From Pleurotus ostreatus/Saccharomyces cerevisiae fusant (taxonomy: Eukaryota; Opisthokonta): 36,511 nt of DNA. The notes under the pieces are model-generated. The model ran no database searches. It saw only the letters and a list, made by a program, of their open reading frames with translations, and was not told the origin of the DNA. Shown piece after piece: positions 1 to 10,600 of this stretch. Each line of letters opens with the position of its first letter. Position 1 is the first letter of the stretch. The stretch spans positions 1-36,511 of the forward strand of contig JAMQCK010000218.1 in the NCBI GenBank assembly GCA_024196135.1, written 5' to 3'. The position numbers and the translations under genes are program-made.

Positions 1-613
1 CGCACGTGGCTCGGATGTAGCGTAACCGGGGCCGAGCGGCATCGGAAAATAGCGGACGACGACGTAAGTACGGTTGCGTACGCAGCAAACCCGGCGGAGG
101 GGACTGTAGAGGGCCCACCAGGGCACGTCAAAGGTAGGCCGGCATGAACGCGCTAGGCAGGGTAACTAAGACGCCAGGACGAGATAGAGCAGTAATGCGG
201 AAAGGCGCAGAGAAAAGGCGAGGAGAGGGGCACGGGACGAGTCGTCGGAGCGTGCAATTTTGTGGCGTCGGGGTGCGGAAGTCGCGGATGTGCCTTAGAG
301 CGTAATCATGATTGGTTGCAGCGTTGAGTCTTGGGCCAAAAAGTTGGCTTTTCGTGGGTGTAAAGGATGAGTTACTCATATACATTCCTAACTCACCAAC
401 GCCAAGATTGCCTCATAGTCGGCGACTGCCGCGGTTTTCTCACGAATAGTATATAGTGAAGGTTCGACTTCCTGGACCGACTGACAGCGTCGTCGAGTAT
501 GCTCAGGATAACGGACCAGCCTTGTCAGAATCTAACCCAAGCGCATAAGCATTAACAGGCAAAAGGACACGATAAGATACCGGAAAGACCCCCAACGACG
601 AAGGAACCGACTC
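1..613. other. Left-edge stretch without a recognisable gene
   Basis: No open frame here has recognisable protein content or a convincing chain of exons. The longest open frame, on the minus strand at 128-385, is rich in Arg, Pro and Ser and looks like chance. The part next to 614 is probably the 3' untranslated region of the sirtuin gene. A GGTTCGACTTCC word near 463 resembles a tRNA B box, but no matching A box or cloverleaf was found. Confidence 0.5.
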
Positions 614-3202
614 CTACTCTATCCTCTGCCTCTTGGCAGGCGTACTCGTTCCATCTTCTAGCTTCGCAGCAGGCGCATTCGCATCGACCGACGAGGATTT
701 CGCAGCCTGCGCCGCAGCAACCTCTTCCTCCGCCTTCAGAGCCTCCACCCAGCGACCGCCCTCTGCTCCTTCGAAAAGCCAGACATGACTGTAGGATGCG
801 TCAGTGGAACACAAACGAGACGCAGGAAAGTATGCACCTATTCCCGACTCGAATGGGTAGCGTCTCCAGCATGTCCGACGACGGGCGTTTCTTCATGCTG
901 GGCGCCTCAGGTAGGGTCAATGTCGCCGACCCGCTCTCACGCGTGGCGGGTTCTGGTAGAGACCAACCGAGGACGGAGCAAAGGTGCTCTACGATGCGAT
1001 CCGCGTCTCCCAAAAGGACGATCTGCGCGAGCGTTAGTCACACGAGAGCAACTGAACGCAGAAGCACGTACATCCGGATTTATGTGACGGACAGGTTGTT
1101 TGTTGATCAAGATCTGGGACAGTATTGTTCAGTATTCCTGACGGGACATAGGACGAGAGCGCTAACCTGCGGAACCGAGTGCGGCAGATGCACTGGAATG
1201 ATGATCAATATGTGGCACACCACTGAGAAGTGACTAGCTTACTGATCAGGTCCGCTACGGGAGATACCTGAATTGTTGGGGATGTTGAGTAAATTTAACC
1301 CGAACCCAAGAGGATTGACGCACCTTCAGGCTCGTACCAATGATGATCAACAAGTCAACTTTGTCTCTATCCTCCTTCAACGCATCGTCGAAGTCGTCCG
1401 TCAACTTCTCGCCAAAGAACGTGATATCCGGCTGCAATTTCCCATGAGCACCCCGCCTACCACCCCCCGCCACGAACCACAACCACCCACCTTCATAATC
1501 CCCGTCGGAAACACCGGCCCATCGCTCTCGTCCTCGTCCTGGCTGTCCCACTTGCCCTCCGCCTTCTTCTTGCTCTGTTTTTTCTTCTTTTTAGGAGCTA
1601 GGGACTCCGGCGGGCAGCAAGCGGAGCAGACGGGGACCTTTTTCGACAGGATCGCCTCCTCGATGTCCGTGCCGGGTACGCGCCGGCGGCACTGGATGCA
1701 GGATGCGGTGGCGAAGGAGCCGTGGCAGTTGAGCACGCGCTTGACGCCGGCGAGGGTCTCTAGGGTGTCGATGTTTTGCGTGTAGTTCTAGGTGCAGTGA
1801 GTTCCCCGCATCGGTGAGTTGGAGAAACAGAACGTACACGCAAGAGCTACACGAGAGATAAACGCCGCAAGTCAGCCACACGATCCGTTTAAGGCAGATG
1901 AGCCGTCCCACCTTGCCCTTGTCCTCCACCAGCTTGATAAATCTATGGCACGGCGACGGAACGAATTTCGAGGGGTATATTTCGCTGTGAAGGGGTCAAA
2001 TCATGTCAAGATAATATCTGTGCACGGGGACTTACTGCGCAAAAGAGCTTGACAAAAGACATCAGTCTACTTATATCTCGACGGCCACGCAACTCACTAG
2101 AAGACTAACGCGATTAGTTGACTACTGACAGTATATACTCAAGCGCTCACCTGCAGGGTTTTCCCTGAAGTAGTGTATATCGAACCTAGAAGCGCATAGA
2201 TCAGAAAAGCTTAGTAAAGCAGGCGGAGATCCTGACATCTCCTGCGGGTCGTCTAAGTCGTACTCGCCACGCTCCTTCAGATTAGCGTAGAGGCCCGTTG
2301 AGGACCGGAAGTCCGGAATCCCGCAGCTGACGCCTGACGAATGCAGATGAGCCACAACTTCTCGAGTCTAGTTCGGAAAGCAGACGCACTGATACCAGCT
2401 CCAGTAAGTATCATGATACGCTGGGCACCCTTTATTAGGTTCGCCGCATCGTCGATGGTATTGTATTGTGGCAACTTCTCGCGCATACGAAGTTCCCGCG
2501 ATAAAGCTACCCGTAAGAAGAACAGCAAAGTCATCGGTTTCTTGGCGCGAAGCTCTGGGCACTGTCACACAGATTAGCACGGTTTCCTTGAAGGCGTCGG
2601 GAAATGCCGATACCAGGCGGATACCAAAGGCCTCTAGCAAGCTTGGAATGGGAATGGCGCGTGTGACGACATATTCCTTAACCCATGCGGACATGCCTGT
2701 GGTGAGTGGTCGGTGATGAGAAAATCTTATGTATATGTGGCATGCGCAAACGAACCTCGCTCCTTCAGGAAATGCAGCATTGCGCGGAGCTCTTGCTTCG
2801 AGAGCGCTGCCCAGCGTATCAGACGACCTCCTGTGGAAGACGATACTCATGGCGTTGATACTTACTGACTTCTTGCTCTTGTGGCGCAGCGTATAGGCTC
2901 GAGATATCAATTTCGTCGTCCTCAGGCCCGTCGTCTACGTAGTCCGGGTCGTCGCTGGAGTTATCATCGCCAGTGATGTCCAGTATCGTACGGGGAGGCT
3001 CTGGCGCGCCGTTTGCGCCCGGTGTATCGGGAACACCTTCATTATCACCCTCGGGTTGAGCCTCCCCATCCTGCTCTTGGGCAGTGAGCGTATCGAGCAA
3101 GTCCTCTATGGTTTCGGGTTCCACGTCGACGTCTTCGGCAGCATTAAGGAAGGCCTGAACTTGGAGAGCTAGTAGCTCTTTAGAGGAGAAAGGTGCGACC
3201 AT
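614..3202 (-). CDS. SIR2: NAD-dependent histone deacetylase, class I sirtuin (Sir2/SIRT1 type)
   Basis: Sirtuins remove acetyl groups from lysines, chiefly on histones, using NAD+; class I fungal members silence chromatin in the nucleus. Read on the minus strand, joined exons give an acidic N-terminus ([11 protein letters not shown]), the Sir2 entry region ([40 protein letters not shown]), the NAD-binding motifs GAGIS and GIPDFRS, then [19 protein letters not shown], the catalytic-His motif NCHGS, zinc ligands CIQC and [22 protein letters not shown] and the C-terminal [12 protein letters not shown] Lys-rich stretch ([10 protein letters not shown]) follows the second Cys pair and could be a nuclear signal. 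The start at 3202 is the first ATG in frame. The gene has about 15 exons, three of them only 7, 12 and 9 nt long, and one intron of about 40 nt. All core motifs are present, so it should be active. Which paralogue it is cannot be decided here. Confidence 0.93.
1838..2104 (-). other. Cluster of three micro-exons in the sirtuin gene
   Basis: Three very short exons lie between ordinary GT-AG introns of about 46-65 nt. The 7 nt exon at 2098-2104 and the 12 nt exon at 2036-2047 join their neighbours to give NPAVFYSFAHEIYPS, a well conserved Sir2 segment. The 9 nt exon at 1838-1846 encodes LLR and restores the conserved [17 protein letters not shown] order. Each has an AG before it and a GTGAG, GTAAG or GTACG donor after it. 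The reading follows from splice signals plus family conservation; no transcript was available. Confidence 0.8.
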
Positions 3203-3488
3203 GAGAGGCCGAGAGAGGCGGGGCGGGACCGCGCCACAGCCGGACTTGATGGTCAGGAAGAAGTTGAAGTCAGGTCTAAGCGGCGGCGATTCTGTGCCCG
3301 GACCGATTGCACGCCGAGCGGCGGAGAGGTGAGCCGAAAAAAAAACATATAGCTGTAGACGATCCAAAGCAAGCAACGAGTAGTACAACAAGCTAGATAG
3401 CTAGCATTCAAGCAAGGAATGATACAGGGTGGTTCACAACAACAGGCTAGCTCTACAGTGAAAGATTGGTGCACTGGTAAGTATACAC

Positions 3489-5140
3489 TTAGATGCGGCT
3501 GTGGTAGACGTCCTTGGGCTGGACACCACCCTGGCCCTTGCGGATGTTCGCCTGCGCCCACCTAACGAAGGAGGTCAGTAACCAGAGTAGCCAGACACCC
3601 ACGCGAAGAAGCTCACTTTTTGATACGGATGGACTCGATCTGGATGAAGCCAGTCGTATCCGTCGGCTCGAACCCGCCGAGCTCGTCCATCGACGACTGC
3701 TGCTCGTCGTACAGGCCCTCCGTGCTCTCACGGCCCTCAATGATCACGTTGCCCTTGTAGAGCTTCACGCGCACGGTGCCGTTCACAGTCCGCTGGCTCG
3801 CGGGGATCGCGCTGGTGATGAACTCGCGCTCGGGCGTGAAGAAGTGGCCGTTGTAGAGGATGCGAGAGAGCTCGATCGTGACGAACTGGTCGCGGAGCGC
3901 GCGCACGTTGCGGTCGAGCGTGAGGCCCTCGAGGTCGACGTGCGCGGCGCGGAGGATGGTCGCGCCCGGGCTCTCGTAGCAGCCGCGCGACTTGACGCCG
4001 ATGAAGCGGTTCTCGACGATGTCGATGCGGCCGACGCCGTGCTTGCGGGCGAGGGCATTGAGCGCGAGGAAGATCTCGACGCCGTCGGTGTACGTCTTGT
4101 CCGAGCCGGCGACGGTGACCTTGACGGGGATACCGGCCTTGAACTCGATGGAAAGGCGCTCGGGCTCCTGGGGTGCGTCCTCGGGAGCGACGGTGAGCTT
4201 CCACATGTCCGCGGGCGGAGTCACGGCAGGGTCCTCAAGGATACCGGCCTCGTAGGAGATGTGGAAGAGGTTCTCGTCAGTAGACCATGGCTTCGCGGCG
4301 GTCTGCTGGACGGGGATGGCCTTCTCCGCGGCGTACTGGAGAAGCGCCTGACGGCCGGGGAAGCGGTTGTAGAATTCTGCGCAGCATGTCAGGTCCCCGC
4401 GATAAGATCAGTACTTTATTGTGCTCACCAGGAATGCGCCACGGGGCGATGACCTTGATGTCGGGCTTCAAGCCATAGAAGGCGAGCTCGAAACGGACCT
4501 GGTCGTTGCCCTTGCCGGTGCAGCCGTGCGAGACGTAGCTAAAATGAATATGAACACCGTGCCACAATCTAATCAGATGCAGACGTACTCGCAACCCTCA
4601 CGATCGGCGACGCTCATCATCCCGCGGGCGATGACAGGGCGAGCCAACGAGGTGCCGAGAAGGTAGACGTTCTACGAGGGAAGGGAGGAGGTTAGGATTA
4701 GTTGCCCCCTAAGTTAAGTAGTACGCACCTCGTAGATGCAGTTGGCCTGAACCGCCGGGTAGATGAGCTCCTCAACAAACTCGCGCTTCAAGTCCTGTAT
4801 TGCAAAGTGAGATAGCTTGTCGCGATCATAGATCGTGGCGAATACGCACCTCGAGGAAGAACTTCTTGGCTCCGACCTTCAAAGCCTTCTTCTCAGCGGC
4901 GGCGAAGTCCTGCATAGCAGCGTAAATACTACACTCTCATAATTATTGGTATTCACGCACCTCCTCCTGTCCGACATCCGCCATGAAGGCATACACCTCG
5001 TATCCCTGCTCGATCAGCCATGCAAGGATGCAGGAGGTGTCTGCGAATCATCTGAGTGCTTGCAAGTGATCAGACACCTTCGAACACGTACCAAGACCAC
5101 CAGAGTACGCAAGAAGAACACGACCTTTGAGCGCAGACAT
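3489..5140 (-). CDS. ARG1: Argininosuccinate synthase
   Basis: This enzyme joins citrulline and aspartate with ATP to make argininosuccinate, the next-to-last step of arginine synthesis. The exons give the N-terminal ATP-pyrophosphatase motif AYSGGLDTS (split by an intron inside the Asp codon), [66 protein letters not shown] and a C-terminus ending [10 protein letters not shown]. The N-terminal half is cut by several introns of about 50 nt. One long exon covers most of the C-terminal half, and a last intron near 3564-3616 precedes the final ~25 codons. The start at 5140 gives [15 protein letters not shown], the usual beginning for this family. The gene is divergent from the RING protein at 5328. 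A TGACTC element about 40 bp before the ATG fits Gcn4/Cpc1-type amino-acid control. Confidence 0.96.
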
Positions 5141-5327
5141 TTTGACTTGTGGGGGAGGAGGAATGGGGGAAGACAAGCCGAGTCACAACTCGGACTGGAC
5201 GCGCCCAAGTTCAAATCAAAGTGATCGCGTGACAGCACGTGTCTGATCCGTGTGACATGCATTGTTCCCGGCCTCCTCATTCCTTGTCCGCTACCGCCAT
5301 TTCACCGCCATAATCTCTTCCTCGTCC
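5141..5327. promoter_or_regulatory. Divergent promoter between ARG1 and the RING-protein gene
   Basis: These 187 bp separate two divergent start codons. On the plus strand GAGTCA lies at 5180-5185, which reads TGACTC towards ARG1, the core of the Gcn4/Cpc1 site used in general amino-acid control. It sits inside a short inverted repeat (CCGAGT, four bases, ACTCGG; 5178-5193). A CACGTG E-box lies at 5236-5241. No clear TATA box was seen. Use by any factor is inference. Confidence 0.45.
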
Positions 5328-7148
5328 ATGCCCGCGCAGTGCGCAGAAATGGACCTCCTACTCAGCGGCTCTGCGCACACCATCAGCAGACGCTCCAACA
5401 GCAATGTGCCGAACCGTGGGGAGCCACCTCACGCGCCGCACCGCAAGAAATCACACAAATCCAAGAAGAATGACCCCTCCTCGTCGTCCTCTTCCGCTAT
5501 CCCCAGCGCCCCCTCCCGAGGGATACTCAGACGCAACTTGGACTCTTTCGGCCTTCCCCTTCCCAAGAGCAAGTCCTCTCAGCCCGATCCTGGGCCCGCA
5601 CTCAGAAGCCGTCCGAACATCGCATACACCAGCGCTCCGAAGCTCCCGGAGCCTCCGACTCATGCGCGACACTCCAGTCTCCCTAGCTCAGCCGCAGCAG
5701 AGGAACGACGCCTGAACAAAGGGAAGCAACGAGAGTTCATTGAGGACGACGCGTTGAGCAGTGCTACGGAGGCCGATCACTTGCGGGATGAGATAGAGCA
5801 ACTCAAGAAGCTGGTTCATGAGCAGAAGAAGACGGTGAAGAAGCAGAAGAAGGTGCGTGCAAGTCATTCACCGTCACTCTTTCAGATGCTGATTGGTGGC
5901 GTAGCAATTGGAAGAACGCGAGCGTGAAGCGTCGAGTGCGAAGCTGGTATGTACAGTCCATCACCTTCCTTTCAACGCTCCTGACTCTACCGTAGAACAA
6001 GCAAGAGCAAGACGCGCAGATACAGACATTGAAGAGCAAGTGTCGCAAGAATGACGAAGTGTGTATACCTATGCCAGCTCATCAACGCCACTAAAACCCC
6101 CACTAGCTCGTCTCCACAATCGAGGCCGCCATGCAATGCCAAATCTGCATGGATCTCATGGTGAAGCCTTTCGCGTGCGTTCGCATATAGTCCGTCCCAC
6201 CCCTTCCGCTTATACCCACCTAGCCTCTCGCCTTGCGGGCACGTCCTCTGCCTCGAATGTCTCCAGAACTGGTTCCGCAGCGCACCCACGCAGGAGGAGA
6301 CTGATCTCGACCCGGAGGACCCCGACTTCGTGCTCCGCCGTCAGAAATCGTGCCCTTGCTGCCGCGCCGTCGTGACGAGGAAGCCCGTCCCCATCTTCAT
6401 TGTCAAGAACGTTGCGCAAGCACTCGCGCGCGCGAAGGACCATGCTACGCCACCGCCTGCTGCTGCTGAGACGCCTGAAGAGGACCCCTGGCGTGGGATC
6501 TTCCTCTCGGATACAGAGTCGGACGGCTATCTGCGCGACGACATGGACGAAGAGTCGCTGTACGAGTATGGCTACACCGACGACGAAGCGTTCATTGGAG
6601 GCATGCTGGGCTTCGGCATCTACGCCGAGACGGACCCCGAGTCCGTCATCGGCAGCGACGACGACCTGGGTGGCCTCGACGAGGAAGACGACGAGGACGA
6701 GGACGCGGACCCCGAATTCGTGTTCCCCATCTGGGAGCCCCCTGCCGTGCCCTTCATCGACCCGCAGGACTACGCCGGTACGGACGTGACCGACGAGGAC
6801 ATCCGCATGATGCAGCGCGGGTGCACGCTGCCCATGATCCGCCACTATAGCATGCAGTACGAGCACCACCGCGGGCTGACGGCGTTCGTGTCGACGACGG
6901 ATACGCGCCGGCCGAACGAGTACTGCTTGATGCTTGGGTGGAATGTGCACCTGCAACCGGATGACTTGGACGGGGCGAACTACATTACGGACGTGCTGGA
7001 TCAGGTGGATGCGATCTATGATGGTATCGCGCCTGAGATTGCCTGGGATGTCTGGTCGGACGAGGATGGCGTTGTTCACGCTCAGCTCAAGGTCCCCGCG
7101 CATCCAACGGCCTACACCGACACCGACACGGAGGAGTGGTTGGATTGA
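5328..7148 (+). CDS. RING-finger protein with coiled coil, probable E3 ubiquitin ligase
   Basis: The first exon encodes a Ser/Pro/Lys-rich, probably disordered region. It is followed by a coiled coil (EADHLRDEIEQLKKLVHEQK) that continues through two small exons (EEREREASSAKL; NKQEQDAQIQTLKSK). A RING domain follows: CQICMDLMVKPF, CGHVLCLECLQNWF, then after a roughly 20-residue loop CPCCRAVV. This gives the C3HC4 zinc-ligand order, with a long loop before the last Cys pair. The C-terminal half is very acidic (LDEEDDEDEDADPEF) and ends TDTEEWLD. RING proteins of this kind usually recruit an E2 enzyme for ubiquitin transfer. The layout recalls CHFR-type RINGs, but no FHA domain is visible, so the substrate and pathway are unknown. 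The start may be 5328 (MPAQCAEM) or 5349 (MDLLLSG). Confidence 0.82.
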
Positions 7149-7654
7149 AGAATCGCTCATCACTCATCTACATCTCGTCATTGCATGTCCATATTCTTAC
7201 CCAGGACCGACCGGAATGTCCCTTTGCATGCATTGTATGTACCCTCCTCACATCGAACTTGCTTGCCACGCGTACCGCATCTGCTTATCGAACCTATCGA
7301 ACCTGCTCGTTGTCCATATCGAACTTGCTCTTCCCAATTCTCATGTCAAGACGATTCCGCATATAACGACCTCTGCATCCCACCATCATTTCACGACCCA
7401 CTCACGACGTCCCCAGCTGTGTATCCCGAGATGTGTTCATACATTTTGCCTGTAAATTAGAATAATACTTGCTACAATCGAAAGCGACGACAGCCTGATT
7501 ATATAACGTGAACGAGTGGTGTGGGTGTGCTGGTACTGTGGAGTATGTAGGTGCCTGTAGCGTGAAGATGATGAAGTGGGGTGGTCCAGGAGGAAAGCTA
7601 TGTGTGTACCAAGATCTTGTGCGAGTAGCAAACATGGGACAGGGGGTGACACTG
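7149..7654. other. Convergent 3' intergenic region
   Basis: About 500 bp lie between the stop of the RING gene and the stop of DOA10, so this is probably overlapping 3' untranslated DNA. A T/C-rich part near 7255-7335 repeats the word ATCGAACYTGCT-like several times (around 7252, 7290, 7300 and 7318). No gene is visible. Confidence 0.5.
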
Positions 7655-10600
7655 TTATGATGCCGGCGCCGCGGCTGTGTTCGGCGAGTTGGGCTCGAGG
7701 TTGCGCAGGCGCATCTCGACGAGGAACTCCGAGTCGCGGATGTCCTGCTGCCACTTCTGAAGCGTCTCGTGCATGCCCTCGAAGATCAGACTCGATAAGG
7801 TCAGCGAAAGTATGCCTGGGTAGAAGCGCGTGACTGAAGCAAACTGTGAGCTAAGGGTACACAGATGGCGAAGAGGGTACTTACAGAGCGCCCTGCCAGC
7901 AATCCCCCAGCCAGGGAACATCAGCAAGCAGGCCTTGAAGAGCGCGGCGGGGAAGAGGATGATGAGGAGCAGGCCGCCTATTACAGGCGCAATCACCTGC
8001 TTGGTAGCAGCGATAGGGTCAGGATGGGTTATCCCGCTGTTGATCATCTGCATTGAACGTCAGTCTTGTATCTCATCACCAGCCCCGCTGTCGACATACC
8101 TGGTTGATCCCTCGCGATAGCGAGTTACGCGGTCCTGCACGCAGACCGAACGACAGAGCCTTCATGTACAGCAGACCTGTCGCCCACGAGTCTACCAGTC
8201 GCACCCGCGGCACAAGGCTCGGATTGAATGTGAACCGCAGAGGCAGAATCAGGTAGCAATCGAACACGAGCGCCGTCAGCGTCGGGATGATGACGCCCAG
8301 GCAAATGGCCAAGTAGGTGATCTTCGCCAGCCATAGCGATCCCCGCTTCAGCACGTAGATCCGCAAGTCAGAGCGCGGGCCCTCCTCGCCGGTTCGCTGC
8401 CTGCGCTTGTCTAGTCGGTCGACGGCGCGCATGATGTGGACGCAGGCCCAGATCAGGTAGAAGCCGGCCATGAAGGAGTAGCCGTCGTGTACGTCGTGAG
8501 GGATCCAGAGGCGGAAAAAAAGGCGTCCCAACTGCAGCGGCAGGATGAACGCGAGCCCGGCACAGACCGAGCCGGTAGTCCAGAAAGAGACGATAAACGC
8601 CATGATACGGTAGCGGAAGAGCGGCGGTATATATACGACGATGAACTCGTCCTTGGGCTTCCGCCTCGATCGCTCAATCTCGGCGTCTTGCTGTGCCATG
8701 AGTCGGCGCGACTCGTCGTCCACGGGCAAACCCTCCTCAGTGACCTCTACAGTAGCTCGCATCTCCGCGGGAATTGGGATGTTGTCATTGGCAGGGACGC
8801 GGCGCCATGTACCGCGGTCCTTGACGAAGTCATTGTACACCAGCGGTCGCCCGGTCCAGAGACTGTCGAGATACGCTGCAACGTATGCGCTCTGGCTTGC
8901 GGGCGCGGCAATTTCTTCTTCGTGGGTCTCGTTGAAGAAGTAGGACGAGAGGCGCAGTTGGGAGGACAGCCATTTCCAGACTTTGATGGTCGATGCTTTG
9001 ATCGCTTTCTTGGGTCTGAAGTAGCGCATTGTGTACGGGAGGGCGATGTGGAGGAAGACCAAGTCAACGGGAACGTTGGACAGCGGCTCACTATCACGAA
9101 GCAGTCAGTCATGTAACGCAAATTCTGAAGCAAAGACAACGCACCGAGTCTTCCAGCGCAGTGGCAGGACTGCGTAGTTTCCGATGGACAGCAAGGCAGC
9201 AAGGCTAAGGACGCAAAGGCAGACGACCAGCGTGTACATGACCCCGCTCATGAGGATCTTGCGCAGGTGCGCGAGTGCAGAACGGTCAAGAATGTCGCGA
9301 ATAGGATGCGCGTTCGCGTCTTGAGGGTCCTTGATAAACCACATTGCACCTGGGCGCATGATGGTGCGGCACCCGGCTAGTATCACGGCGAACGTATACC
9401 TTTGCGAGGTGTCAGCTTCGTACTAGGAGATGAGTGTTATATGCGTACATGAACATCGTGCCCGCCACCCAGTGGTAGAAGGTGGCCGTAAGCGGCGCGT
9501 GTCTGAAGAACTCCGTACGCGCGGCGACATTGACGTCCGAGAACATCCACATCGTGCTTGCGTCGAGGATGAAGCCGCAACCGAGCGGAAATACGGCAAT
9601 CTCGATGAAGATGAAGAATGCGACCTGTAGTCACAATCAGCACGAGGATACAAACACACAGGCAACTAACGGCTTACCTTCAGAACGACCAGCTGCTGAC
9701 GGATAGTATTGCGTACGGCCCTAGTCGCGGTCTGCACGTTGCCCACGGAAAGCAAGTTCAAGTAGATACCAGCGCCCAGCAAGATGACCGAGTAGCCCAG
9801 AACGACGGCGAATGCCCTCTGCGCAGGCTGATCACCAATGGCAAGCATGATCCAAGTGTTCTTGACTTCGTGGCCGAATGCTTTGACATGGGCGCCAAGG
9901 TTGGCAAGCCATTCTTCTGCTTGCTTTCCGATCACCGTGTCCCAGAAGAATGACGCTTGCGATTCCATACTGCCCGTCTCCTCGACGGCTCCCGAGCTGA
10001 AGGCACTCTCGACGGATTCATAGACGATGTCTAACTGAATATTTGGTGAGAAGGAAGCCCACGGCCGGCTGAAAGGTGAACGTACAATCTTTGCCAACCA
10101 CGACTGCAGCTTGTCGGCGATCTTGCTTCCGAACAGGACCCGTAGCACGAACATGGCCAGGTTGTGGACCATCGGAAGCGCCCAGGCAACCACCATATGC
10201 GTCAAGCCATTTACGATGGGATCCGTCAGTATCCGGATGAGGACCATGGGAACCTGGATGAGCTTGAACAATTGTGGCGGGTTCAACTAGAAGGTATGAT
10301 CAGTACGTGTAGCGTAGCCGGCGAACACAGTCGCATACCATGAGTAGCGCAGTGGCCTTCCCGATGGTGAATGGTACCCAGATACCAATGCCAATGGCCG
10401 TGTCAAGGACAAAGGTCATGAGCATGGCCTGCACGTTGATTAGTCGCTGTTCCCGAATCCATGCACATCAACCCACGTTCTGCAACACATTCCCGATAGG
10501 ACCTCGCATGCCAATCGCTGCTGGCTGAGTTAGTGCCCTGCCATCAATAGAAAGATATGCACTACCTTCTAACGCGCCATCCACATCATCGTCCACATTC

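Noticed and set aside
128..385. Minus-strand open frame of 85 codons near the left edge
   Set aside because: Composition is Arg/Pro/Ser-rich and unlike a protein family, there is no partner exon, and it lies in probable 3' untranslated DNA.
440..490. tRNA-like B box (GGTTCGACTTCC)
   Set aside because: No A box at a suitable distance and no cloverleaf could be drawn.
3514..4452. Long plus-strand open frame of 312 codons
   Set aside because: It is the antisense shadow of the long ARG1 exon, whose minus-strand translation has the conserved enzyme motifs.
6210..7163. Long minus-strand open frame of 317 codons
   Set aside because: It lies antisense to the RING and acidic exon, and its Val/Arg/His-rich content is typical of a GC-rich shadow.
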